Positions 24,194 to 35,531 of a stretch of 64,000 nt of DNA are shown piece after piece. The translations under genes and the position numbers were made by a program. Within the stretch, counting starts at the first letter, position 1; each line of letters starts with the position of its first letter. A model generated the notes under the pieces. The model saw only the letters and a list, made by a program, of their open reading frames with translations. It searched no databases and had not been told where the DNA came from. Source of the stretch: Aphanomyces cochlioides. Taxonomy: Eukaryota; Oomycota; Saprolegniomycetes; Saprolegniales; Verrucalvaceae. The stretch spans positions 4,774,001-4,838,000 of the forward strand of contig JAHQRK010000001.1 in the NCBI GenBank assembly GCA_019828595.1. The letters run 5' to 3'.

Positions 24194-27117
24194 ATGTCCA
24201 ACGCCAACAGCTGTTCCGAGCTCCGTGAGACCAACACTCACGGAGTCACCATCATTCCAGGTATTGTATCACCTCACCCACTTTCGTCGTCCAATTAGGA
24301 TAGCGGAAGTGGTGTGAGTAATGTCGCTACACCTAACCCTAGGGCCGAAGTGGAGGTCGAGTTCGACCCCAACAGCGTCTCTGGAGACCAATCTGCGTCT
24401 CGCTCCACCAGCGCTTCACCTGGTGCTCCACTCGCCGGAGTTCCAGGGGGGGTCAACCTCAGTGGGTCAGTGGTTGACCCCCAGACCACTGTCGTTAACT
24501 TGTCTAGCGAAGCCCTCACTCAGGAGTGCGAACCACTGGGGCCTTGTGCCTGTGGTGGCTGCTTCCCTGGACTCCAATTGGAGTCGATCCCCAGTGAAGG
24601 CGGCGAGAAAACGGGGTCCATGCCAGCCCTAGAGGCTACGAGGCCCCCCCCCATGGGCACACCCTGCGGTTCTGTCTACTTCCCCCCAGGGGCCTCTTCG
24701 GAGGGGCGGGGGCGGTATCCCGATTTGGGTTCTCGCCGGAGCAATGGTGTACCCCAGTCACCGTGCTGCGGGGATGGCATGGATTCCCCTTCTACCCCTG
24801 TCACTGGGGGTCTGGCCCCGGCCTTTCTCGTGACCAATGGGACTGAGCCAGCAGCCACCAACCGCGTCGCCCCCTGTGCTGAGCCTCCTAGAACAGGAGA
24901 GGAAGAAGAAAAATCTCAAGAGGACGTGGATATGGTCTCTGGAGACGCCGAGGGGAAGGATTCTACTGAAACCGAGGCCTTAACCGACGAGGGAAATACT
25001 CAAATTCACTCGGAGGTTGATGGGTCAGGCGATATTAACGGCCAAGCGAAGCCGTGTGATACTCCTGGAGAAGTTATTCAAGAGGAACAATCGACAAACA
25101 ATGACAATGACCAGTCAAATCAAGACATTGTCGACAAATCCGTTGCTCAAGGAAATGGCGCTGTTGACCCTCCTACCGCGGCAGACAAAATACAAGGCGA
25201 TCAAGAGCAACCAAACGCTGAAAAGGCCAATCCATGGACGCAAAAAGCTCCCGGCAAGGATTCAGCTTCGTCCAAGAAAGATGCCAAGCAAGGCAATGCC
25301 CCCAAAGGCGCGAAACATCGCAACACTGGTGCTCATGCTATTGCCGATGACGATATTGCGCGATGCGAGGCCATGGCGGACGAATTCTACAAAGACTCTG
25401 GTGACATGGACGCCTTCATTGAAAACATTTTGCTCACCCCCCAGTCCCAAGTGTACGAGCTCACAGTCAAGTTGAGCGATGCCTACAAGGACTGGTCCGA
25501 AAAAGTCATCTGCGATCAATTTGTCAAGGAAAATCCTGGTTCGTTATGGGGCTCCAAATTTCCGAACATTTTGATGCACAAGAACCCACAGACCATTGTG
25601 ATCTCAAGTTACAACTTGTCTACGTGCGTGGAAATTGGAGGCAGAACGTTTCGACTTGGTGGCAAAGACTTCCTGGTTCCCAAGTACTCGCGTTATGGCA
25701 ACAACTACTACGTTACGTTCAACAAGGTCAGTCACCCTTCGATGGTCAAGGCGATTGTCAAGAAAATGGCTGCATTGACCAAGTCAGTGATAGCAGCATT
25801 CAACCCTACTGCTGGTCAGAACATCAAGTCGCCGCATTTGAGAGTCATTTTCAAGTCGCCTGCACCTCCAGCAGTGTTGGTGCCAAAATCCGGCGACGCA
25901 CTACGCGAAATCACCATTACGGATCCGTCGGGTCAGCCTTTTGTCGTCGTGTTTCAGCACAAGATCGCTGCTCTGAACAAGACGTTGCCTCCGTCGATTG
26001 TTTCACGACGTGCAGAGGCCAAGGCTGAAAAAGCGAAGACAAAAGCGGCCAAGGCAGCGGCAAAATCTCCTCCGTCAGGAGAAAAAGAACCTGAACATGA
26101 TGGAGACGATCATGATCAAGACCCTGGAACAAATGCGGAAGGCAAGGCCGACTCAACTGAGGCATCTGGAGATGGTCAAGATGAACAACCACAGCCAACA
26201 GCTCCTTCTCATGGCTCTGATGTCGATATGTCTGGTGACAGCGATCCCCCTAACAACAATGGACAAGACAAACAACAAGAAGATGTGGAAATGTCTACCA
26301 ACGAATCGCCCGCTCTTGCTCCACCAAGTGAGCAGCCCAAGAACTCGCTGGACCTTCAATTGGTAACGGGCTACCGGTCTGGACCAGCTCCAAAACGTAC
26401 TTTGCCTTCGTCCCCACGTTTGGATCCCCTGCCGACATCCAACCGTTTTCATATCCTCGAAGAAGACGACGTGCAACTCTCGTTTGAAGACTTTGCAGTG
26501 CCTCGAATTGTATTGGAAGATTCAAGTGCGCCACGCCCGAAAAAGACCAAAGGCAAAGCGAAGAAACAACGACTTAACAAGTCTGCTGCAGCCCACCTCG
26601 AATTGGCGAAGAAGATCATTCGAGATAAGAAAGTCGAAGGCAGTATCACCGAATGTCAACGCATTTTGCGAGATGACCCTCAGCTCGTTGCACATGCTAT
26701 GTACGCACAAGATGAAGACCTCAGTTTGTTTCAGTCACTTGTTGCAACCAAGACTATTGAGCGCAGCAAGATGGCTTCAAGCGCATCCTCTTTGCACTTG
26801 CTACGATTGACTTATTCCTCTCAAATCGGGCCCCAGACCTCTACACAAACTCGGAGGCACTGACTGTTCTATTGAACCAAGAAGCAACAAGATTGCCTGA
26901 CACCAACTGCTTGACGGACTGGTTGCTGTTTGCTTTGATCGAAAACTTCAGCGACAATCTCGAGAAGTTCACTTTGCCGGCTCCCGTCTTGTCGGCCATC
27001 TTGATGCTCAAAAGCATCACCAAAAATTACCACATCGACGAGCTCTGCAGCAAAGCTCACCACTCCATGAACGCCGACGAAATTGATCCCCTCGATTTGG
27101 AGGACGATCAACTCTAA
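24194..27117 (+). pseudogene. LINE ORF1 (gag-like), broken by one stop and one frameshift
   Basis: Starts at ATG 24194 (MSNANSCSELRETN), 63 bp inside the element. An in-frame TAG at 24296-24298 interrupts it (SSSN-stop-DSGSGVSN), and the same frame then stays open to 26863. From about 26761 the coding character moves to another frame (DGFKRILFALATIDLFLSNR and onward), which ends at 27117. This fits a one-base deletion between 26760 and about 26775. The N-terminal half is Pro/Ser/acidic and low in complexity. The middle (about 25600-25980; FRLGGKDFLVPKYSRYGNNY) looks like the folded RNA-binding part of L1-type ORF1 proteins. The C-terminus is rich in Lys and Leu. No CCHC zinc knuckle was seen. 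Confidence 0.8.
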
Positions 27118-27195
27118 GGCTTCTATCCCCTGCTTCAATCCATTTCAACCTCCCCTCTGACCCCTCCATTCTACTCATTTTCATCTGTACTCGTG

Positions 27196-30100
27196 ATGAG
27201 TGACAACAACTTCTCCGATGTCCCAACTGAACTCGTGGACTGGGACCCACAAATCATCTCCCTCAACACCAATGGCTTCTCCAACAGTCATCGGTACATC
27301 CTCGACAAACTATCAAGTGTTCACGACGTTTCCTTTATCCAAGAAACCCGTTTCCGCACGCCAAGTCTCCACGACCGTGTTGCGTTCCATTGGCAACGCA
27401 TCACAAACCACGAAGGCTCTTTGTTCTTTGAAGAGCCTTTTTACCCTGAAGTATCCACGTCGCCAGCCACTGGAGGTCTGGCTACGTTGATACATCCTCA
27501 CTCTCATTTGAAGAACGCCACTCAAGTCCCTCATGACAACCCAGTGCTTCGTGGTCGTTATCTACATGTGCGATGTACTCTGGGTCCACTGACAGTCGTT
27601 CTCCACAATATCTATGCGCCGGAAGCCTTCCAAGAACGAGCAAGTTACTTCGAAGAATTGCCACGCGACTTTCCTCCACATGCGCTCCACATTGTTGGAG
27701 GAGATTTCAACTGCACTCTCAACAAAGATTTGGATTCGTTGAGACCCAGTACCTCCACCATGGCCGGCACCCTTCAACTGGAACAATGGATGCACAGTTT
27801 GTTTCTGGTGGATCTGTTTCGCCGTCAAAACCCCGTGGCAAGAACCTTCACAAGTCCCACACTCACCAACCGACTCGACTACATCTTTTGTTCGTCCACC
27901 TTGGCGGGTCTTCGTCATTGGAAGGCGACGCACATGCCACACGTTCCACAGGCTGACCACGTGGCTTGTCGTATCATCACAAAGCGTCAAACATTGCGCC
28001 ATGGCTCTGGATCATGGAAAGCTCCAACTTGGCTACTTCGTCTACCACGAGCGGCTGAGATTGTTCATGGATGTCTGGATCGATTTTTGGACAAGTCTCC
28101 AACATTCCACAATATCTCCAAGGCCTACGACATGCTGGTCAATGATATCCGCTTCCAACTCAAAGAATTCCATTCTCAACGATTGGAGAAACAACGTCTG
28201 CCGTTGAAGAAGTTAGCCGTCGAGATCGCTTTGCTTTTGCAAGTCCCCAACATGCGTCAAGATTCAGTGCTGGTGGATCGAGTGCGAGACCTTCAAAAGC
28301 AAATTCACGAGCTGCAAGATCGAGACAAGCAGTTTCGTCAAGACCAGGCGTTCCAACTTCACTTGTACAAAGCAGAGCGCTCGTCCAAGTTCCACTTCAT
28401 GTCCCCTGTCCCTACTCCCTTGAAGAAGACAGTCTTCAAAGAGTTGGTGGATGTCAATGGAAATGTTGTCTCCAATCAACAAGGCATGTCTGACGTCCTG
28501 GTCGACTACTACAAGGACTTGTTTGCAGCTCCCGAGGTGCAGCGATCTGGAGACGAAGTGTCGTCATTTCTGACCCCATTGACTCGACACAAGCAACTGC
28601 CAGAGCAAGCCCAGAAAGAGCTGTCGGCTCCCTTGCGCGCCAACGAGTTCTATCATGCTATTCGACACAGCAGTTCGAACTCAGCGCCAGGTCCCAACGC
28701 TCTGCCATTCGAAGTCCTCAAACTTGCACCTCACAAGTGGTCGTTGGTATTGGAGCTGCTATTCACACACCAGCTCCATTCTTACCCTCGCTTGACTCCC
28801 ATGCAACTTGTCAGTACGCTGGTGTTGCTGCACAAGAAAGGCCCCAAGTCACAAGCCAAGAACTATCGGCCCATTAGCCTACTCAACACGGATGTGAAAA
28901 TCCTGACGAGTATTCTGGCTTATCGACTCCAGCGCCACATTCGACACATCATCCACCCGGACCAGCAAGGCTTTATCCGTCGAAGCAATATCCAAACCAA
29001 TATTGCACGACTGGATGACATGCTGCACCACATCAAACTACACAGTCCGTCCTCGATGGTGGCACTGTTTGACTTTGAGAAAGCTTTTGATCGCGTGGAC
29101 CACGCGTACTTGCTCCGCGTCCTCCGTCACTATGGCTTTCCCGAAACCTTTGTTGACATGGTTCGCGTACTGTACTCAGGCCGCAAATCTCGCATCTTGG
29201 TGAACGGCTTCTTGTCCAAGCCAGTTCACATCTCACGCGGTGTGTTGCAAGGTGATCCACTGTCGCCACTTCTGTTTGTGATCGCTTTGGAACCGATGTG
29301 CCAACTCCTACGGCAACACTCCAACTATGGCATCAAGTGTGGGGATCGCTACCACACTGGGAGTTACTTTTCCGACGACTCGCAACTCTATGCTGCAAAT
29401 GAGACGTGCCTCCACCGGCAGCTTGCATTGGTTCAAACCTTTTGCGACAAGTCTGGTTTCCGACTCAACGTAGACAAGACACAGATTCTGACCTACAGCC
29501 AGTTGAATGGGAACCTTGCCTCACTACAAGTTACTTCCGACAGTCCCGTGAAGGCTCTTGGTATCTTGGTTGCGCCCAATCTTTCTCCATTGGCACGTTT
29601 CAATTACGTGTTTGAGAAGTTTGTGGCTCGCTTGTCTTTGTGGCTCTACAAGGCTCGAACCATGGCCGGAAAAGTCACTATCCTGCACAGCATATGTCTG
29701 CCTGTGTTATGGTACCAACTGGCTTTTGTCCCTGCCGACAAAGACCTGGCCAAAAAGATCGACAAGGCCATGCTTCAATTTATGCATGGTGAAGAAATCA
29801 ACCCATCCTCCTCTGTCCATGGCCTCCGTTTGATCAAAAAGGAGATCATATTCATGCCGAAGAAGTTCAGTGGCTTAGGCCTGCACCATGCACTGGCTTT
29901 ATGGCAACAACACAACCGCTCTGTCATGATCAGATGCATTCAAGCCATCACCACCCCACCCCGCAAGTCTGCCATGTCCGCCTGGATTACGCCGGGCTAT
30001 ACTCTCCTCGAGAAGGCTTTTCATCCATGGGGTTCCCCCCGAGATCTCCTCTTGGCAAATGGCTCTTCTGCATTCATCAGACAACTGTACAAGAATCCCA

Positions 30101-31251
30101 ATATCACTCCAATGTGGAAAGCCTTATTGAGTAGCTGGTTTGAATCTCGCTGGACTCTGTACGGCTGTCCAAATCACATCTCATCTTTGGATGTTCCCCT
30201 TTGGCACAACTCGTATCTGCCTGGACTCGAAGACCTATACGATCAGTGCTCTACATCGACGCAAGACCAAGCCAATGTATTGGCTTCGCTTCACATCACG
30301 AAGTTGTCGCATTTGTTGACTCCGTGTCAGCGAGTTTGGCCAGCTTCGATCTTGTTCGACAAAATCAACCGTGCCTGCCGCCAAGCCAATTTTGTCCCTC
30401 CAACGAAACAATGGATCTCAATCTTGGTGACCAAGTTATCACGATTGTTTGAGATTGTTTCTGAAGAGGATGCTCCCGTGTTCCACTTGCCGACGCCAAG
30501 CTCTGAATGGATGGAATGGCACTGGATGATTCACCCTGACTCGAGTCCGATCTTGTTGGCGCCTGCGACTTCGAAATCGGCTAAGATCAGAGCTTCTCCA
30601 GCTGTCAGCTCGTCCATTCTTCCTACCAAGCATCTCAACCTGCCATCCAACTTTTACGAAGACCCCAAGCGCCTTACCCAACTTGCCGCCTTCCTCCAAC
30701 CCGGCCACATTCTCCCTCGATATGGAGAGTTCATTTTCAAGACCCTTCTCCGCGCCAACGCCATGCAATATCTGTTTCAGTACCAAGACCCCAAGCCGAC
30801 GTGTGTCTTCTGTCGTGTCAATGAGACGTACGAGCATTTCCTGTTCTCTTGTGGATATGGTCAATCTGTTTGGTATTCCTTCAAGACAATCCAGCGACTG
30901 CTCGAGTGTTCCTTTCCGTCAACGTGTCTGGAAATGTTCTACGAGACGCCCAAGCCGTCCGATGGATACTACATCCGTGGCTATCTGAAGATCTGGCCGA
31001 TTGTCCGAGCCTGCGTGTATTATCAAATATGGCTCCAACGTGCCGATCTCACCTTTCGACCCGACCTCACAGCGAAGAGTCCGATGGAAGTTGCCATTCA
31101 TGCTGCCTCTTTGATCAAGCTACATCTACAACAGCTCCTGGTTGATCTCCCTCTCAAGAAGGGATACACCAAGGTATTCAATGTGCTCAAGCATCTATCT
31201 TCGGACCCCTGGTTACGTCAACACATCATTCCTAACAGCGTCATTTCATGA
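27196..31251 (+). CDS. LINE ORF2: endonuclease, reverse transcriptase, zinc finger (1351 aa)
   Basis: Open over the full length; ATG at 27196 is chosen over the GTG one codon earlier. Residues about 15-265 form an APE-type endonuclease (IISLNTNGFSN, FIQETRF, GGDFNCTL, RLDYIF, QADHVAC). About 460-780 is the reverse transcriptase (NYRPISLLNTDVKILTSILA, HPDQQGFIRRSNIQTN, ALFDFEKAFDRVDH, RGVLQGDPLSPLLFV, YFSDDSQLYA). The polymerase catalytic box is FSDD rather than the common F/YADD, but both aspartates are present. Near residue 1200 is a zf-RVT motif (CVFCRVNETYEHFLFSCGY). The protein would nick target DNA and copy the RNA by target-primed reverse transcription. It looks intact and could act in trans on truncated copies. 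Confidence 0.93.
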   Translation: MSDNNFSDVPTELVDWDPQIISLNTNGFSNSHRYILDKLSSVHDVSFIQETRFRTPSLHDRVAFHWQRITNHEGSLFFEEPFYPEVSTSPATGGLATLIHPHSHLKNATQVPHDNPVLRGRYLHVRCTLGPLTVVLHNIYAPEAFQERASYFEELPRDFPPHALHIVGGDFNCTLNKDLDSLRPSTSTMAGTLQLEQWMHSLFLVDLFRRQNPVARTFTSPTLTNRLDYIFCSSTLAGLRHWKATHMPHVPQADHVACRIITKRQTLRHGSGSWKAPTWLLRLPRAAEIVHGCLDRFLDKSPTFHNISKAYDMLVNDIRFQLKEFHSQRLEKQRLPLKKLAVEIALLLQVPNMRQDSVLVDRVRDLQKQIHELQDRDKQFRQDQAFQLHLYKAERSSKFHFMSPVPTPLKKTVFKELVDVNGNVVSNQQGMSDVLVDYYKDLFAAPEVQRSGDEVSSFLTPLTRHKQLPEQAQKELSAPLRANEFYHAIRHSSSNSAPGPNALPFEVLKLAPHKWSLVLELLFTHQLHSYPRLTPMQLVSTLVLLHKKGPKSQAKNYRPISLLNTDVKILTSILAYRLQRHIRHIIHPDQQGFIRRSNIQTNIARLDDMLHHIKLHSPSSMVALFDFEKAFDRVDHAYLLRVLRHYGFPETFVDMVRVLYSGRKSRILVNGFLSKPVHISRGVLQGDPLSPLLFVIALEPMCQLLRQHSNYGIKCGDRYHTGSYFSDDSQLYAANETCLHRQLALVQTFCDKSGFRLNVDKTQILTYSQLNGNLASLQVTSDSPVKALGILVAPNLSPLARFNYVFEKFVARLSLWLYKARTMAGKVTILHSICLPVLWYQLAFVPADKDLAKKIDKAMLQFMHGEEINPSSSVHGLRLIKKEIIFMPKKFSGLGLHHALALWQQHNRSVMIRCIQAITTPPRKSAMSAWITPGYTLLEKAFHPWGSPRDLLLANGSSAFIRQLYKNPNITPMWKALLSSWFESRWTLYGCPNHISSLDVPLWHNSYLPGLEDLYDQCSTSTQDQANVLASLHITKLSHLLTPCQRVWPASILFDKINRACRQANFVPPTKQWISILVTKLSRLFEIVSEEDAPVFHLPTPSSEWMEWHWMIHPDSSPILLAPATSKSAKIRASPAVSSSILPTKHLNLPSNFYEDPKRLTQLAAFLQPGHILPRYGEFIFKTLLRANAMQYLFQYQDPKPTCVFCRVNETYEHFLFSCGYGQSVWYSFKTIQRLLECSFPSTCLEMFYETPKPSDGYYIRGYLKIWPIVRACVYYQIWLQRADLTFRPDLTAKSPMEVAIHAASLIKLHLQQLLVDLPLKKGYTKVFNVLKHLSSDPWLRQHIIPNSVIS

Positions 31252-31397
31252 GTGAGATGACGGCTCACTCACTTCATCTCCTGTTCAATGACCACTTTGC
31301 CATATTCTGTTTTCCAAGTTCTATTTATACAGTACGAGGCAAATTAGTAAGTCATTAGGGCCTTTGCTCAAAAATAAGGTTAATACAACTCATTTAA

Positions 31398-31415
31398 CCG
31401 TATCAAGAGTTTCGA
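31398..31415 (+). repeat. 3' target-site duplication of the LINE
   Basis: Exact copy of the 18 bp at 24113-24130. Confidence 0.9.
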
Positions 31416-33430
31416 AGACTACAGTCAGAAACGGTCTAAAACGTTACGGCATGCTCTCCCTCGCGAATTTTCGCCAACGATGTGACGAGCTAGTACTATA
31501 AGTCGTTCAAAGTGATGTCTACTGAATCCAAATGGTCGCCCTCAGGGAATAAGAGTGACTGCGAGGACTGAGGGGCGCAATTTGGAGAGTTTCAAGCGAC
31601 AGTTGCATGGTGATGTTCGGGCCCATATGACACACAGATGTTATTCCAAAGGCATGGAAGACGCGCGCAGATCACTTCACCTAGCCCTTTTGCTAACTTC
31701 AAGTGCATGGATTTGGCATGTACCACCCTCATCTTGATGCATTAGTTCCTGCAGTACTAGTAAATGGAAAAATTATTTAATTTCATTTTAAATTCACTCT
31801 AAATTCGATTTTACTCAATTGCGATGACTGAATAGCTTGTTCGATTGCTCGCCGCTTGAGTCTCTTTTATGTGTGCAGACCAAGGTTTAAAGGTCTTCAT
31901 ACTACAACGTAGTAATAACGAATTCGCAGTCTACACTGCGTTAGGCTGAAGATTTTGGATGGGATTCAGTATGTCTCTTGTAATCTCGTTCATATGCGGC
32001 ATATCTTATGACAAAATAGATAGAAATGCCAATCGTATTTATTTTATCTTTCTCTATTACACAAATTTTAATTACAAAGATTGCTTCCGTTTATTAAAAT
32101 GAACGAAATTACGACAATAAAACTGTCGAAATATTTTGAATTTTTTAGAAAACTAATATGAAATAGTCGCTTAATTTGAAAAACCACAAATTATTTTGAA
32201 ATTTCTTGTCTGTCCCGATTTGACTTGATATTTGTATATATAAAAATACGACTAATTTTAATTCGTAATTTCTTTGTAGCATATGTTGTGTGAGTGAGAA
32301 GCGTGATTTTTATAATATTCTTTTATAAAAATATTGAGATATTTTGACAAATTAGTTTGACACATTTGAAATAGTCGATTGTGATGTTCATTTTCTTCTT
32401 CTCAGCACATATAATATATAAATGAGGAGCACAATTTTTATTCAAAGTCGATAGGACTAATTTGAAGTTGTCAGCTAACTGGACCAAATTGCAAACAAAA
32501 AATTTCGTCCATTTTCATTGATTTTCGTTTGTAATTCATTAATTTACACAGTTTTGTGTTTTCCTCTTCATTTCACTGCAATATACAAAGTATTCCGCTT
32601 TTTGCCGACAACACTATGGTGCATTCCGAAAAGCAGGAATCCAAATACTTGAATCGAATTAGATATAAGTAGTGCGCTCGGAATTGTTCTGATGGTATTC
32701 ATTTGGCTCGATTTCTTGCTGGATGTATTTTTACAGTTTATTCTCCCCGATAACCAATTAATTTTTGATAACAATTATCATTGGATGATTATTTATTAAT
32801 ACTACTTTAAATTATCCATATAAATTTTCGTCACTTCTCTGAAGCATACTCACTCACCTCACAACTCGCAAATAGAGAAGCTTGATGGTATTGTGAAGGT
32901 CAATATGCCAAGAATCTTGAAGGAATTTTGTGCTGTTCGATAGAATATGAGTAAAATCGTGTGAAAGCCCCCATGGTTTAAGTTTTTCCAGAAATTGATG
33001 ATTAAGTTGTTCATGCAGTTATTCATATTTGAAGTTATTAATCATTCTTATGCCGCAAGGAGACTGCGCCTAAAGCGTAAGCGGTCTACAATGAACACTG
33101 GGGATGAACACTGTGAATCGGGTTCTTCCAGGCTGTCTTTTTCAAAATAGTCAGCTCAAGACAGTCAATGGAATAGGTGTTGAATTACCAGGAAAATTCA
33201 ATTAACTTCGAATTTCTATTAATGAGATCAATTATTTTTATTATCGATGAAAAGGACAAGATAGCGGACTCAAGAATTGCGGTTGACAATCCTGTCGTCC
33301 GTGGAAGATGGCAGAGTGGCATGTTGATAATGGGCATATGATTGCAAGATGAGGAAAGACAGTTGTGAGTGGGGGAGTCGCTGCACTTTCTTTTTGGACG
33401 ACCGTTGCTAAACCCGCAAAGTCGACGACA
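31416..33430. other. Gene-poor AT-rich region
   Basis: About 2 kb without a recognisable gene. From 31416 to about 31750 the composition is more balanced and short open stretches occur, possibly a decayed sequence into which the LINE jumped. From 31750 to 33240 it is strongly AT-rich with homopolymer runs. No RNA gene or clear transposon end was found. Confidence 0.5.
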
Positions 33431-35256
33431 ATGGCGCTCTTTCTTGGTTTGGACTGCTCAACACAGAGCATGACTGGCGTTGTGATTCAGTCAGACGATG
33501 CGAATTCATCGTTTACTGTGCTCGCCTCTGCGTCGTGTCAGTTTGATCAAACGTTGCCCCACTACGGTAAACCAACACGAACATCAAAATCATGACGGAC
33601 AACTCGTTTGTAGGAACGTCCAATGGTGTATTGATTCACGACGGGCATGTCGAAGTTCCATCATTGATGCTCGTTGAAGCCTTGGATATTATGTTGGAAG
33701 ATTTACAAGTAGCACTCGAAAAGACAGGTCATTCGTTCAGTGAAATTAAAGCTGTGAGTGGCAGTGGGCAGCAACACACAACTGTATTCTGGCACCACGA
33801 CTCACTCGAGTTGCCAACCGTAGGCCTTTTGAGTGCCTTTTTCAAAGAGAAGAATGTTTTCTTCCCACCAAACGGCCGCAGTTGGATGGATTCGAGTACA
33901 ACGAAATATTGTCGGCAATTGGAAGAAGCGTTGGGTGGTGCTCAACGTATGGCCGATCTCACTGGTTCTCGAGCCTATGAACGCTTCACTGGTATTCAAT
34001 TGCTGTCTCTGGGTGAAATCGATCAAGTATCCAGAGTTAGCATTGTATCGTCCATGTTGACTTCATTGTTTCGGGGTGAATATTCCCCAATTGATCAAAG
34101 TGATGCCTCTGGAATGAACTTGATGGATATTCGATCTCGAAAATGGTCGCCCGAGGTGTTGGGTGCCATTGAAAAAATCAACGGACCTCGCAAAGCAACC
34201 TTGACACGCTATTTAATTAATGACCCTGTTCCAAGTCACAAGTCTTTGGGTGGAATTGCGCCATACTTTACGAAGAACTACTCTTTTTCTCCTGATTGTG
34301 TTGTTATTCCATTTTCTGGAGACAATCCGTGCACTCTAGCAGGTATGAAGTGAAAACATCAACGGGTTTAATACTGTGTTAGGCATGGGTCTATCTCAAC
34401 CTGGTGATATTGGCATTTCTTTGGGCACTTCCGGTTGCGTGTTTGCAGTTGGATCATCCGATGATATTCAACCTTCGGGAAGTGAAGGCCACGTGTTTGT
34501 TAATCCTATCGACACGTCGACTTATATGGTTTGTCTAGCTCAGATTTTATGTTCTCACTTCAAATAGGCAATGCTTTGCTACAAGAATGGTTCTTTGGCC
34601 CGCGAGGTAAGAGTTGTTATTTGTCTGTAAATTTATTTTTCCTGTAGAACGTACGCAATCGTCGAGCTGATAGCAGCTGGGAAACATTTTCCAGGTTGAT
34701 GGAGCAAAGTCCACCAGGCAATAATGGCTATCTTGGCTTTTTCTTCCTTCAACCTGAAATCACTCCTGTGGTTCCTGCAGAGTCCGAAAGTCAGACACTC
34801 AGTGGTATCTATGGATACGACTCGCAAGGAAAACCAGTCGACTTCTCTGAATTGCCTCCTGAAGTTGAAGTTCGTGCGATTGTTGAGTGGCAATGCTTGT
34901 CCATGTATTTTTACACTCAAAAGCTATATCGAGGTGTCATGAAGAGATTGATCGTTGGGGGTGGGGCGTCTGCGAACCAAACTCTTTTGGATACAATTGC
35001 CAATGTTTACAATGGCCCTGTGTATGTCGAAGTAAGTCGTGTGAACACTGCTGCTCTCGGCGGCGCTCTTCGAGCTCAACATGGCTATAATTGCTCGCTC
35101 CAAGAGGCTGATCTACCATTTACTCCTGCTGTCAAGTGGGAATTGAAGGCTGTTCCAAACGAAAATATCCATGCCGTCTACAAAGAAATCCTTGGGCGAT
35201 TCCCTGAGCTGGAAGCCAAATCTATTCAATCCCAAGTTGAGCGATTTGGTGCTTAG
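33431..35256 (+). CDS. Xylulokinase (FGGY carbohydrate kinase family)
   Basis: Exon 1 is 33431-33566 (FLGLDCSTQSMTGVVIQ, the FGGY phosphate-1 motif); intron 33567-33613; exon 2 runs from 33614 (GTSNGVLIHDGHVEVPSLML). Introns follow at 34343-34382, about 34527-34567 and about 34601-34647. Later motifs are VSGSGQQHTTVFW, RSWMDSSTT, ERFTGIQLLSL, DASGMNLMDIRSRKW, FSGDNPCTLAGMG, GDIGISLGTSGCVFAV, then MKRLIVGGGASANQTLLD and NTAALGGALRAQHG. These are the standard signatures of the eukaryotic XYLB-type enzyme, which phosphorylates D-xylulose with ATP to feed the pentose phosphate pathway. No targeting sequence seen, so probably cytosolic. It appears complete. Confidence 0.9.
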
Positions 35257-35531
35257 AATCCATGGTAGAATGTGTGAAGCCCACATAGCAAGTATGAATG
35301 TACTAATTTGATCTTCATGTCAAGTTCACCCTTTGTTTGACGTCGACACAGCATTGCAAAACATAAATGTGCTAAGGGACATTGATGACAGCAATTTTTA
35401 TTAATGGGACGTAATGGGCAAAGTTAAATATAGACAAAAGTGATCCATTCACCATGTGAAGAAACCAAACATTCTCATCGTTTCATGCGTTACTCGACTC
35501 AGTAGACAAAGCGCTGTTTCAACAACTAAGC

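Larger units (their letters stand above)
24131..31397 (+). mobile_element. Apparently full-length non-LTR retrotransposon (L1/Tx1-like LINE, about 7.27 kb)
   Basis: Bounded by a perfect 18-bp target-site duplication (24113-24130 and 31398-31415). The 5' leader is about 63 bp, then ORF1 (24194-27117, damaged), a 78-bp gap, ORF2 (27196-31251) and a 146-bp 3' UTR ending ACAACTCATTTAA. No long poly-A tail is seen. The same 3' end recurs at 59474-59705, which confirms the boundary. The perfect duplication suggests a fairly young insertion. Confidence 0.92.

Noticed and set aside
24255..24298. Intron removing the TAG in LINE ORF1 (GT at 24258 to AG at 24298)
   Set aside because: The 38-nt removal would shift the frame and create a new stop directly afterwards.
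26756..26780. Programmed -1 frameshift in LINE ORF1
   Set aside because: No slippery heptamer is present and a second lesion (TAG at 24296) exists in the same ORF, so plain mutation is simpler.
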